From: a virus
Length of the DNA stretch: 42,382 nucleotides
Strand: one strand, 5' to 3'
Virus record (IMG/VR): IMGVR_UViG_3300042372_000650
Span: 1-42,382 of that record
Each line of letters begins with the position of its first letter. Position 1 is the stretch's first letter. Shown one piece after another: positions 14,729 through 21,808 of the stretch. Under the pieces are notes generated by a model, which ran no database searches, was not told the DNA's origin, and saw only the letters and a list, made by a program, of their open reading frames with translations. The translations under genes were made by a program, and so were the position numbers.

Positions 14729-16273
14729 CCCCTGATCAGAGCCCAGAGCGGGGGCAACAGCGCCCTCGCCTGCCCGCGCCGCCGCATAGCCTTCCGAGCC
14801 GCCCTTGGGCTTCAGGCGCGCGCCCTTGCGCATCTTCTTGCCCTGGGCATTCTTGCCCGCCAGAATGATTTGCTGATCGCCCAGGGCCGCGCCAAAGCCC
14901 TTTTGGCTCATCGGCTTTTCATGGCCCTCAGCATCCATCCAGGCCTTGTAGTCATCGAATAATTCGGTGGCCGAGATCTTGTAATCAGCCCCGATCTCGA
15001 GCCGATCCTGCATCCATTGCGCGAACGGATTGGCCCCGCGCCTATAGTCCTCGACCGCATCTTTCACATCTTGCGGATCGATCAGGCCCTCATTCATCCA
15101 GCCGATCACACCCTCGACCAGCCAGCCCAGAATGCCATCGGCCTCGGCCTTGAGCTTGGCAGGCAGGTGGCCATCCCTCTGACCCTCTGGCACCTGTTTG
15201 CGGAATAAGAGGATCTTGAGCCGTCGCCAGATCCCGTCATCCGTATCATTGATCAGCGGCTTGCGATTACACTCGATCAAGGGCTTGCCGACCGGGGTAA
15301 ATTCAAACAAGGCCTCGCGCAGCTGCCGCGCCTTGATCTTGCCGCCGCCTGTGTATTGCTTGATCGCCCCCGCCGCCAACTTGGCCCCAGACGGCGGCTC
15401 ACCGGACGATAACAGGCGCGTATCGCCTGCCAGGGCGGCTATGTCAGGACTGGCCTCGCCGCCCCGCCGCAAGCCCGTATCCAGAAAGGTCTCGATCGCC
15501 ACTGTGGTGGCATAAGAGCCAAGCGTTTCGCGCACCGCGCCAACAATGGTTGACTTGCCATCGCCGCCCTTACCCTGAAACACAAAGAATTTTTGCTCGG
15601 ACGTATCGCCGGTGGCGCAATAGCCCATGACCTTTTGCAGGTACCCCCGCATATCGGCCTCTGGCTGGGCATAGGCCAGGACGCCGTCAAACACCGGCGC
15701 GCGCGCCTCTGGGTTCCAACTGGCCTTAGCGATCCGGGTAAAGCGATCCGCTGGGTCATGCCGAGGCAAAAACACCACCCGCCCCCGACCGTCGGCCCCG
15801 CGCGCAAACCGCAACGTGCCGTTAAGGACATTTAGGCTCATCGGGTCCTGGTCGAAATCCTCAACCCCGACATCCAGATAATTGCTGGCCATTTTTAAGG
15901 TCGCACTGATCTTGCCAGAATTGCCGCTATCGGTGGCGAACTTATAGGCCTCGACCGCGCTCTTGCCGCCGGTCTGGACACCCGTATCAATCTTGTGCTT
16001 GATCTGCCCCACCAGACCGCGCGCCATCTGGCTGGCCATGCGATAGGCCATGGCCTCGCCATGCTCCAAGTCCCAATGCCGCCCATTAAACGCGATCCAG
16101 CCATTGCCGCGCAGATACAGAACCCGCGCCTGGGCCTTATCAATCTCATAGGTCGCATCATCAATTTGGCCGCCGCACAGGCGGATAAACCGCATGGCAT
16201 TGCCAAAATCATTCAGCTCATACCGCGCCAATTCGCCAATCTCTGGCGCGGGCGCAAATCCATACTCAGACAT
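14711..16273 (-). CDS. D5-type SF3 replicative helicase
   Basis: This 520-residue protein fits phage/plasmid D5-family helicases that unwind the origin. Walker A is GKGGDGKST at residues 234-242. The segment after it (ETFLDTGLRRGGEASPDIAAL, then LLSSGEP) and the downstream IECNRKPLI Asn fit motifs B and C of superfamily 3. The D5_N-type segment lies upstream of the ATPase. It overlaps the primase gene by 8 bases, so the two act as a pair. The last ~80 residues are basic and low in complexity, a possible DNA-binding tail. Its 3' end contains one iteron. Confidence 0.93.
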   Translation of the reverse strand: MSEYGFAPAPEIGELARYELNDFGNAMRFIRLCGGQIDDATYEIDKAQARVLYLRGNGWIAFNGRHWDLEHGEAMAYRMASQMARGLVGQIKHKIDTGVQTGGKSAVEAYKFATDSGNSGKISATLKMASNYLDVGVEDFDQDPMSLNVLNGTLRFARGADGRGRVVFLPRHDPADRFTRIAKASWNPEARAPVFDGVLAYAQPEADMRGYLQKVMGYCATGDTSEQKFFVFQGKGGDGKSTIVGAVRETLGSYATTVAIETFLDTGLRRGGEASPDIAALAGDTRLLSSGEPPSGAKLAAGAIKQYTGGGKIKARQLREALFEFTPVGKPLIECNRKPLINDTDDGIWRRLKILLFRKQVPEGQRDGHLPAKLKAEADGILGWLVEGVIGWMNEGLIDPQDVKDAVEDYRRGANPFAQWMQDRLEIGADYKISATELFDDYKAWMDAEGHEKPMSQKGFGAALGDQQIILAGKNAQGKKMRKGARLKPKGGSEGYAAARAGEGAVAPALGSDQGTDDWV

Positions 16274-17462
16274 CCACCCCTCCCAGGGTCAGTTTTTGTT
16301 GTAAGGCATCATTGAAATCCAGCCCCGGCGGCGGGGCTATGGCCCGTACGGTCACACCGTCGCCCAGCCGGGCGCGCCAGGCGGCCACGGCCAGGCCTGC
16401 ACAGATCGCGGCGCGCTTTTCCCCGTCGATCGATTGCTTGACCGTGCGCCCAGTTGGCCCACGCACGGGCACATCAATCGGGCTCATATCTCGGTCAATG
16501 GCGATCAAGACCTCATCGATCCCGGCCTCAGACACATCCCAGGTCACGGCGGGCTGATCGGGATCGGCCTGGACCAAATCGGGATTCTTGCGCCCCCATC
16601 GATCGGCCAGCCAACCGCCCTGTAAGCGATTCAGACTCAGCGCCGCCAGGACGTGACAGGCCAGGCCCTGCAATTTTGCCGCCGCTAGAGCGGTCTCAAT
16701 GCCTTCTGCCACCACCAGGACGCGCGCGTCGCGCGGGCGCGCCAGCCAGACCCCGCCGGGGCGGCCATCGCCATCATTTTGCGGCCCAAACATCTTTTTG
16801 CCGGGCTTAAGCTGGGTCTTGGCATAGCCGCGCAGGGGGTCCAGATAGGTCAGATGCACCCCACCCGTGGGTCCCGCCTCGGTCACCACCTGGGCCACCA
16901 TGGCAGGCAGATAGATTGGCTCATCAAACGGGTCAGGCCCATAATAGGCGCGCGGCAGATACCGCAATCGCATCAAGGCCGAATCCATAGACGGCCCGCT
17001 TAGGCCCCGGCTGCGCAGATAGCGGCGCAAGGGGTGCATCCCGCCTACGCCATCATGATGCGGCGGCGGCAGGGCCTGATCCCACAGCCGACCCGATAAC
17101 TGCGGCCCGCCCTGGACCGGCTTGGCCGGTCTGGCCTGCGGCACCGCCGGGCGAAACGCCACCAGGGACCCGCCGCTTAACCGCTCCGCCGCCTCACGCG
17201 CCGTGCCACCGCGCAGGGCCTGTTCGAGCGCAATCACATCGCCATGCTCGTTACAGGCATGGCACCAGAACAGGCCGCCCTGCTTATCGACACTAAAGGC
17301 CCCATCGGCCTTCTTGCCCGCACTGGCCCCGCACAGGGGACATGGCCCGCGCCATCGCCGCCCGGCGCGGAACAGCCGCACCCCCGCCACCGCCTCGATA
17401 TCCACACCGCGCGCAGAGTCGAATAGGGCCCTAAGGTCTGTTGTGGCGGGGGCGGCGCTCAT
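16266..17462 (-). CDS. DNA primase with zinc finger and Toprim domain
   Basis: This 398-residue protein makes RNA primers at the fork. Residues 41-70 form a zinc ribbon (CPLC then WCHAC), as in CHC2 primases. A Toprim domain follows in the second half: VLVVAEGIETALAA holds the catalytic Glu and VLIAIDRDMS the acidic pair. Its stop overlaps the helicase start, and its ATG at 17462 overlaps the methyltransferase stop. The set zinc ribbon, Toprim and D5 helicase is a standard phage replication module. Confidence 0.93.
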   Translation of the reverse strand: MSAAPATTDLRALFDSARGVDIEAVAGVRLFRAGRRWRGPCPLCGASAGKKADGAFSVDKQGGLFWCHACNEHGDVIALEQALRGGTAREAAERLSGGSLVAFRPAVPQARPAKPVQGGPQLSGRLWDQALPPPHHDGVGGMHPLRRYLRSRGLSGPSMDSALMRLRYLPRAYYGPDPFDEPIYLPAMVAQVVTEAGPTGGVHLTYLDPLRGYAKTQLKPGKKMFGPQNDGDGRPGGVWLARPRDARVLVVAEGIETALAAAKLQGLACHVLAALSLNRLQGGWLADRWGRKNPDLVQADPDQPAVTWDVSEAGIDEVLIAIDRDMSPIDVPVRGPTGRTVKQSIDGEKRAAICAGLAVAAWRARLGDGVTVRAIAPPPGLDFNDALQQKLTLGGVDV

Positions 17463-18166
17463 GGCACCGCTCCGAACTTGATCGCGTCATGCGGCTGGGT
17501 GCACTGCGCGCGCGCGCCGGGCAGGATCGGCCAAACCATTGGCGCGCCAAAGCCAGATGGGAGGTTGGAATAAATAAACCAGGCATAGGCCATATTGGTG
17601 CTGGCCCCCGGATCATACCGGCCCCGGACCATGGCCACCCGCTCACAAAAGGGGGCCAGAATGCTCAGCCCCTGCCCCACCTCATTGCCGCCAAAATGCA
17701 GCCCTGAGCGTTTCACGCCCTCTAGGAATTGCAGGCGGCACAGGACGGCCACGCCCTCGCGCGCGCGCTCAAGCCCCACCCGAATAAACTCATCCGCCAG
17801 CTTAAACGGCGGATTGGTAATCACCCAATCGACCGGACCCAGCCTTGCCGCCTCTGGCGACAGAAAATCGATCAGATCGCCCGCCCGGCCCGCATAGCCA
17901 TGATCATACAGATCCGTGGCCAGAACCGATTGAAAGCTTTCCGCCAAGACCTCGGCCATATGGCCACCGCCGCAAGCGGGCTCCCAGACACTGCCAAGAT
18001 CAAAATTCAAGTCCAAGATCCGGATCAAGGCGCGTGTCGCCCAGGGCGGGGTTGGATAATAGTCCGTCTCCATACCGCCGCGATCGCGCCGCTCTGCCCC
18101 GCCAGACGTGAACCGATAGGGCGTCGCCACGGCAGTTTCGGGTATGTCATCAAACAGCCCGCTCAC
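17459..18166 (-). CDS. Adenine-specific DNA methyltransferase
   Basis: This 235-residue protein has the N6-adenine methyltransferase signature: YPTP at residues 37-40, motif I EPACGGGHM at 62-70 for S-adenosylmethionine, and the catalytic NPPF at 118-121. There is no partner restriction gene nearby, so it is an orphan enzyme. It could mark phage DNA against host restriction or control the timing of transcription or replication. It sits between the DnaA-like protein and the primase, with start and stop overlaps on both sides. Confidence 0.9.
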   Translation of the reverse strand: MSGLFDDIPETAVATPYRFTSGGAERRDRGGMETDYYPTPPWATRALIRILDLNFDLGSVWEPACGGGHMAEVLAESFQSVLATDLYDHGYAGRAGDLIDFLSPEAARLGPVDWVITNPPFKLADEFIRVGLERAREGVAVLCRLQFLEGVKRSGLHFGGNEVGQGLSILAPFCERVAMVRGRYDPGASTNMAYAWFIYSNLPSGFGAPMVWPILPGARAQCTQPHDAIKFGAVP

Positions 18167-18777
18167 GGCAACACCACCTGCCCGCGCGCGCGGTCGATCA
18201 GGGTCTTGCTATACAGGGCCACAGTGCAATCGTCTTTTGGTGGGGTCGTCGAGCGCAAAACCGGATAGCCGCCCTGGGCCATCACGGCCTCGACAAACCG
18301 CTCATCGGTCTTGGGATTAAACACGATGGCGGGCTCGATCTTACCGCCGCCGGGCGCAGATTCGCGCTTCAAGATCGCGGCCCCGGCATTTTCCACGGTT
18401 TTTAGCGGACGATCCAGCGCCCGCGCAATCTTGGCATAGGACACGCCAGCCCGGCGACCCGCCGCAATCTCGGCCTTTTCCTCTGGCGACAGCACCTCGC
18501 CCTTTTGGCGGCCATGACGCGGCCTTGGCGGCGCGGTCCCGGTCGTGGCCTCGACATAATCGCGATGTTTTTTCAGCAGCAAAAACACTGTCCCCTCGCC
18601 CCGGCCAAAGGCCTGGGCAATCTGGGCGACCTTAAAGCCGCCCATACGGGCCTGCGCCATCGCCTCGCCCCGCACCCGGCAGACATCGGGCAGGCGATTT
18701 GGCCCAATCAGGACCTTGATCGGCACCTGATGGCGCGCCGCAACCTGGGCAATAATGGCCAAGAGCGCATCATCCAT
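18163..18777 (-). CDS. DnaA domain IV-like DNA-binding protein with second HTH
   Basis: The frame is open upstream to 18837, but the ATG at 18777 (MDDALLAI) lies just before the conserved part and overlaps the previous gene, so I chose it (204 residues). Residues about 8-75 follow the DnaA C-terminal pattern: hydrophobic helix, RVRGEAMAQAR, then IAQAFGRGEGTV, equivalent to the DnaA box-recognition helix. A second helix-turn-helix is likely at AEIAAGRRAGVSYAKIARAL. There is no AAA+ domain. It may bind the iterons or act as a regulator of the replication operon. Confidence 0.72.
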   Translation of the reverse strand: MDDALLAIIAQVAARHQVPIKVLIGPNRLPDVCRVRGEAMAQARMGGFKVAQIAQAFGRGEGTVFLLLKKHRDYVEATTGTAPPRPRHGRQKGEVLSPEEKAEIAAGRRAGVSYAKIARALDRPLKTVENAGAAILKRESAPGGGKIEPAIVFNPKTDERFVEAVMAQGGYPVLRSTTPPKDDCTVALYSKTLIDRARGQVVLP

Positions 18778-18970
18778 GCCGCTGGCCCCTGCGCTTAAAA
18801 TCCAGCACCCGCTCATGCAGGGCCTGGATCTGATCATCCGATAGCGACACGGTCAGGCTGGCCTGCTTGTGCGGGCCTTCAAACGTCAAAAGCGCCCCAT
18901 CCTGACCCACCCGCGTGGTCAGGCTGATCTCATCCTCTGGGGTCAGGATACGAATATCGGCGACCTGCAT
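18770..18970 (-). CDS. Small hypothetical protein
   Basis: This 66-residue protein starts at the ATG at 18970, which has GAGGG upstream; the longer open frame before it has an unlikely composition. The sequence is strand-rich and acidic in the first half (MQVADIRILTPEDEISL), ending in a helix with basic residues. It overlaps the downstream gene by 8 bases, so it is part of the operon. No family recognised. Confidence 0.65.
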   Translation of the reverse strand: MQVADIRILTPEDEISLTTRVGQDGALLTFEGPHKQASLTVSLSDDQIQALHERVLDFKRRGQRHG

Positions 18971-18974
18971 GGCC

Positions 18975-19418
18975 CTAGCCCTCCTGCGCCGGATCGATCG
19001 GCGGCAGCTTGGCGCGCACCTCATCGAGCTCGCGCTGGACCAGATTGAGTATGGCATGCAGGCCGACCGTCTCATTACGGCTCAGCCGCGCCCCGGCCTC
19101 GCGCACCGCCTTTTGCAGGGCGACCGCCGCCTCGGTCAGCTCGCAGGCCTCAACCAAAAGCGGCTTTGGCGCGCGCTGCGCCTTGGCCCGGATCAGGGCG
19201 GCAATCGCCCCGGTCATGACCGGCTCAGCCAGCATTTCTTCCAGCCGGATGATTGACCTCAAGGACAGGACCGAGGTCTCGCGCTCTGGCCCCGGCAGGG
19301 TCTGGCACTTGGATAACTGGCCCTTGGTCAGGCCGGTAATCTCGCTGACCGCCTCCAGATTGCCGACCTTTTCAAACAAGGCCCGGGTCAGGATGGCGAG
19401 CTGGGTATTGGTGATCAT
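18975..19418 (-). CDS. Hypothetical HTH protein
   Basis: This 147-residue protein begins with a probable helix-turn-helix (LFEKVGNLEAVSEITGLTKGQLSKCQT), followed by long helices rich in Ala, Leu and Glu up to the C-terminus (EAGARLSRNETVGLHAILNL). An AAGGGAG site precedes the ATG at 19418. It lies second in the leftward early operon, where a CII- or antirepressor-like regulator would be common, but I see no similarity to those families and do not claim one. Confidence 0.65.
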   Translation of the reverse strand: MITNTQLAILTRALFEKVGNLEAVSEITGLTKGQLSKCQTLPGPERETSVLSLRSIIRLEEMLAEPVMTGAIAALIRAKAQRAPKPLLVEACELTEAAVALQKAVREAGARLSRNETVGLHAILNLVQRELDEVRAKLPPIDPAQEG

Positions 19419-19492
19419 ACAGAAACGCTCCCTTGATTTTTTTCATGGTCCGGGCGGGGCCGGGCGATTAGGACATCCCAGTCAGACGGGCA

Positions 19493-19708
19493 TCAGTCGC
19501 CCGCCCCGCTGCCAAGACCTTGAAGCGGCGGGCGCATCCGGGCCTCGGCAGCAGGGCGGGGATCAGGCGCGCGGGGACAGACGCAGCTGATCTTTTGGCC
19601 TGTGCGTCCCCGCCCGAAAAAACGGCGCGCGCCAGCGACGGCGCGCGCCAGTTGAGGGAGGAAACGCCCAGGTGGGCGGGGAGAAGGAGTGCGGGCCGGG
19701 CCGGTCAT
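19493..19708 (-). CDS. Small Arg/Pro-rich ORF coupled to cro-like gene
   Basis: This 71-residue frame starts with an ATG that overlaps the Cro-like stop as ATGA, a junction used repeatedly in this genome, so it may be real. The product is very rich in Arg and Pro with two nearby Cys (SCVC). No family recognised. GC is high enough here that a random open frame of this size is possible. The 74 bases between it and the next gene hold no support for anything else. Confidence 0.38.
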   Translation of the reverse strand: MTGPARTPSPRPPGRFLPQLARAVAGARRFFGRGRTGQKISCVCPRAPDPRPAAEARMRPPLQGLGSGAGD

Positions 19709-19917
19709 GCGGCGGGCTCGGCGCGGCGTTCGAGGTCGGATCTAGGCTCACGCCAAAAATCGACCGGAATATTGAGGCGTTCTTGAATATCGAGCGCCAA
19801 GGCCAGAGACGGCGCGCGCTGGCCTGAGGCCAGCTGGCTGGCATAGGGCGCGCTAATACCAATCGACCGCAACCGCGACCGAAAGGCCTTCAAATAGGAT
19901 GCAAGGGACTCTGTCAT
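19705..19917 (-). CDS. Cro-like repressor
   Basis: This 70-residue protein is a compact XRE-type helix-turn-helix: LRSIGISAPYASQLASGQRAPSLALALDIQERL. Size and place (first leftward gene, divergent from the CI-like gene) fit Cro. In lambda-like phages Cro binds the same operators as CI and directs the lytic route. Its start at 19917 is next to the operator pair at 19928-19975. All leftward replication genes follow on the same strand. Confidence 0.82.
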   Translation of the reverse strand: MTESLASYLKAFRSRLRSIGISAPYASQLASGQRAPSLALALDIQERLNIPVDFWREPRSDLERRAEPAA

Positions 19918-19927
19918 GACTTCAATA

Positions 19928-19975
19928 TTGCAAATAGCAACAAAAGCGACAAGCCCAAAAATTTGCAGATGGCAT
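19928..19975. promoter_or_regulatory. Immunity operator pair 1 between cro and cI
   Basis: TTGCAAATAGCAA at 19928-19940 is a dyad of TTGC and GCAA around five bases. A weaker match, TTGCAGATGGCAT, lies at 19963-19975. The two begin 35 bases apart, about three and a half helical turns. They fill the cro/cI intergenic space. The strong copy is identical to a site at 20898-20910. Confidence 0.7.
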
Positions 19976-20011
19976 GAGGACTCTGAGGACCAGCCGAGTC
20001 ACAATATCGCT

Positions 20012-20374
20012 ATGTGCAAATTTGACAGAATTGCTGGCAACCAGCTGAAGTTGTGGCGCTTAGCCGCTGGGCTGACACAGTCGGAACTTGCCGACCATAT
20101 TGGTACAACTGCGAGTGTTGTCAGTCTTTTTGAAACAGGCGGGCGTAAACTATCGCCAAAATGGCTGTATAGCGCCGCCGAAGTCTTGAAAATATCGCCC
20201 GGAACACTGTTAGACAAGGCTCCGGGCGAGGTCGATATTGGATTAATACAGACTTACAATGCTATCCCTGCGCCTCAAAAAATCCAAGCGCTGGAAATCT
20301 TAAAAACCTTTGTCCCAGACCCGGAGCCAAAGGCCGCTGAGCCAATCGCGGGCACATTCAAAATCCTGAACTAG
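20012..20374 (+). CDS. CI-like repressor, short form
   Basis: The frame is open from 19916, but the first 32 residues would overlap the operators and have an odd composition, so I chose the ATG at 20012 (120 residues). The N-terminal domain is a clear XRE helix-turn-helix (LKLWRLAAGLTQSELADHIGTTASVVSLFETG). The C-terminal part is short and helical with no LexA-type Ser/Lys protease domain, so induction cannot go through standard self-cleavage. No Shine-Dalgarno site precedes it, so the message may be leaderless, as lambda cI is from PRM. Divergent from cro. Confidence 0.8.
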   Translation: MCKFDRIAGNQLKLWRLAAGLTQSELADHIGTTASVVSLFETGGRKLSPKWLYSAAEVLKISPGTLLDKAPGEVDIGLIQTYNAIPAPQKIQALEILKTFVPDPEPKAAEPIAGTFKILN

Positions 20375-20376
20375 GC

Positions 20377-20748
20377 CTATTGATGCCTTGCCAGCCAAGG
20401 ATTGACCGCTCCGCAGTTTTTCAAGGCCTGGGCCTGTTGCATGGCCACCTGTTCGCCTTTTAGCCGGGCAATTTCCGGCGCAACATTCGATCCCGACAGG
20501 GACGATACCGGCAGACCCAGCAAGATCACACCCACCGTATCATTCGACCGCGCCTTGGATTGCTGGGTCGATGCCGAGACTAGGGCCGAGGCCAGCCGCG
20601 CCGATTCGGCGGCCATTTGCTCGCAAGTCCAGGCCTGATACTGCATATTGGACACATAGGCCGGGGCAATATCCTCTGGCGCGGTCGCACAGGCCGCCAA
20701 GCTTACGGCCAACAGGCCCGCGCCAATGCATTTAGACAGATTTTTCAT
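20377..20748 (-). CDS. Outer-membrane-type lipoprotein, likely lysogenic conversion gene
   Basis: The ATG at 20748 (123 residues) begins a lipoprotein signal: MKNLSK, a hydrophobic core, and a lipobox LAAC with the lipidated Cys at residue 20. The mature part is helical and contains AYVSNMQYQAWTCEQM, a pattern found in small proteobacterial lipoproteins of unknown function. It is transcribed against the neighbouring cI and its upstream region contains operator pair 2. A lipoprotein in an immunity region suggests a superinfection-exclusion or other lysogen trait, but that is inference. Confidence 0.83.
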   Translation of the reverse strand: MKNLSKCIGAGLLAVSLAACATAPEDIAPAYVSNMQYQAWTCEQMAAESARLASALVSASTQQSKARSNDTVGVILLGLPVSSLSGSNVAPEIARLKGEQVAMQQAQALKNCGAVNPWLARHQ

Positions 20749-20897
20749 CAAGACTCTCCGATGAGGCAAGGCCGATAAGGCCGCATGCCAGCTAAGGTCT
20801 CGACAAATTGTCACACCTTATACGGGCGTTCAATCCTGATGATTTCGACGCGATTCTTGGCAATATTGCAGCTTTTTCCCAGCAATTTATAACAATT

Positions 20898-20945
20898 TTG
20901 CAAATAGCAATATTTTGGCTTGACGGGTATGTTTGCTAATTGCAA
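20898..20945. promoter_or_regulatory. Immunity operator pair 2
   Basis: TTGCAAATAGCAA at 20898-20910 is identical to the strong site of pair 1. TTGCTAATTGCAA at 20933-20945 is a near-perfect dyad of the same type. Their starts are 35 bases apart, exactly as in pair 1. The pair lies between the divergent lipoprotein and XRE operons, so one repressor probably controls both loci. Confidence 0.75.
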
Positions 20946-20947
20946 CA
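20919..20947 (+). promoter_or_regulatory. Possible rightward early promoter
   Basis: TTGACG at 20919-20924 resembles a -35 box. Seventeen bases later lies CAACAT, a poor -10. The second operator of pair 2 covers the spacer and the start of this -10, so repressor would block polymerase. Direction and position suit the operon that begins with the XRE gene at 21096. Confidence 0.42.
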
Positions 20948-20985
20948 TATCCTCGCCAACACGCCAAACCCGGCTCCACCCCATC

Positions 20986-21013
20986 AAGGAGGCGCGCCAT
21001 GGACGACGAATAA
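20986..21013 (+). promoter_or_regulatory. Four-codon leader ORF with strong Shine-Dalgarno
   Basis: AAGGAGG at 20986-20992 stands six bases before ATG at 20999, followed by GAC GAC GAA and TAA at 21011-21013 (Met-Asp-Asp-Glu). It is the best ribosome-binding site in the early region yet serves only four codons. It lies just before a strong hairpin, so it may be part of a translation-dependent attenuator, or the remnant of a lost gene. Confidence 0.45.
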
Positions 21014-21025
21014 GCCCAGCCGCTT

Positions 21026-21058
21026 GGCGGGGCGGTTCAGACCCAAGGCCGCCCCGCC
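21026..21058 (+). terminator. Strong leader hairpin before XRE gene
   Basis: GGCGGGGCGG (21026-21035) pairs perfectly with CCGCCCCGCC (21049-21058) around a 13-base loop. It lies 13 bases after the stop of the four-codon leader and 38 bases before the XRE start. There is no T-run, so attenuation or translational control is more likely than plain termination. Confidence 0.55.
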
Positions 21059-21095
21059 TAGCCAGACCCCATCTCCAACCCATGAGGCCCGCCCC

Positions 21096-21509
21096 ATGAC
21101 CACCTTAACCGAACCCGATCCGCTCGATATTGCCCTTGGGGCCAGTATCCGCCTGCGCCGCCGCGCTGCGCGTCTGTCGCAAGAGGCCTTGGCCGAGGCG
21201 CTGGATGTGAGTTTTCAACAGGTCCAGAAGTATGAGCGCGGCACAAATCGCGTGAGTTTTTCCCGGCTGGTCAAGATCTGCCGCGCCCTGGACTGTACGA
21301 TCGATGCCCTGGTCGAGGGGCTGGATACCGGCCTGTCGGACCGCCGGGTGCTGGATCTGGCCTTGCTGGCCACGCCGGGCGCTTATGGCCTCCTGACCGC
21401 CTATGCGGGCATCTCCGCCACCCATCACCGCGCAGCCGTACTGGATCTGGCCCGCGCCCTGACCCGCAGCCCAGCTGCGCCAACCTCAAATCTACAGGTG
21501 GCGGCATGA
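21096..21509 (+). CDS. XRE-family transcriptional regulator
   Basis: This 137-residue protein has a textbook helix-turn-helix at residues 12-65: IRLRRRAARLSQEALAEALDVSFQQVQKYERGTNRVS. This form is common in Alphaproteobacteria. The C-terminal 60 residues are helical and could dimerise. The start at 21096 matches the beginning of the conserved part; the longer open frame crosses the operators. It is the first gene of the rightward operon and overlaps the next by ATGA. It could be a second control switch for this operon. Confidence 0.85.
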   Translation: MTTLTEPDPLDIALGASIRLRRRAARLSQEALAEALDVSFQQVQKYERGTNRVSFSRLVKICRALDCTIDALVEGLDTGLSDRRVLDLALLATPGAYGLLTAYAGISATHHRAAVLDLARALTRSPAAPTSNLQVAA

Positions 21510-21808
21510 GCGATAATATTGTCTACCTGCCCATCATCCCGGCCCCCAGCGCCTATGCGGCGGCGGATGCGCGCGCGATTGCTCAAAACCTGACCGTCCT
21601 GACGATTGCCGCCGATGCCCGGGTCCGCGCCAAGAGCGCCGCGCGCTGGAACCGCGAACGCGGTTCGCGGCCCCTGGCCATGCTGCATTTCGATCTGGCC
21701 GGACCCGGCCTTGACTATATCGCCGCCCAGGCCCCGCGCATCCTCATGGTCCTTTTCGCCGCCGCCGTCATGGCCGCTGGCCTGATCCAAGCGGGGGTCT
21801 GGGCATGA
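21506..21808 (+). CDS. Small membrane protein of unknown function
   Basis: This 100-residue protein has one likely transmembrane segment near the C-terminus (APRILMVLFAAAVMAAGLIQAGVW). The N-terminal 70 residues are Ala- and Arg-rich. It overlaps the genes on both sides by four bases, so it belongs to the operon. No family recognised. Confidence 0.6.
   Translation: MSDNIVYLPIIPAPSAYAAADARAIAQNLTVLTIAADARVRAKSAARWNRERGSRPLAMLHFDLAGPGLDYIAAQAPRILMVLFAAAVMAAGLIQAGVWA

Larger units (their letters stand above)
20749..21095. other. Regulatory region between lipoprotein and XRE genes
   Basis: This 347-base stretch has no protein gene longer than four codons that I can support. From left to right it holds the lipoprotein promoter region, a GCAATATTGC palindrome near 20863, the operator pair 20898-20945, a TTGACG promoter-like box, a four-codon leader frame and a very strong hairpin. 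Each is listed separately. Confidence 0.7.

Noticed and set aside
19916-20011. Earlier start for the CI-like gene
   Set aside because: The first 32 codons would run through the operator pair and the start of cro; the HTH domain begins after the ATG at 20012.
20811-21083. Minus-strand open frame across operator pair 2
   Set aside because: It covers the operators, leader and hairpin, has biased composition and no ribosome-binding site.
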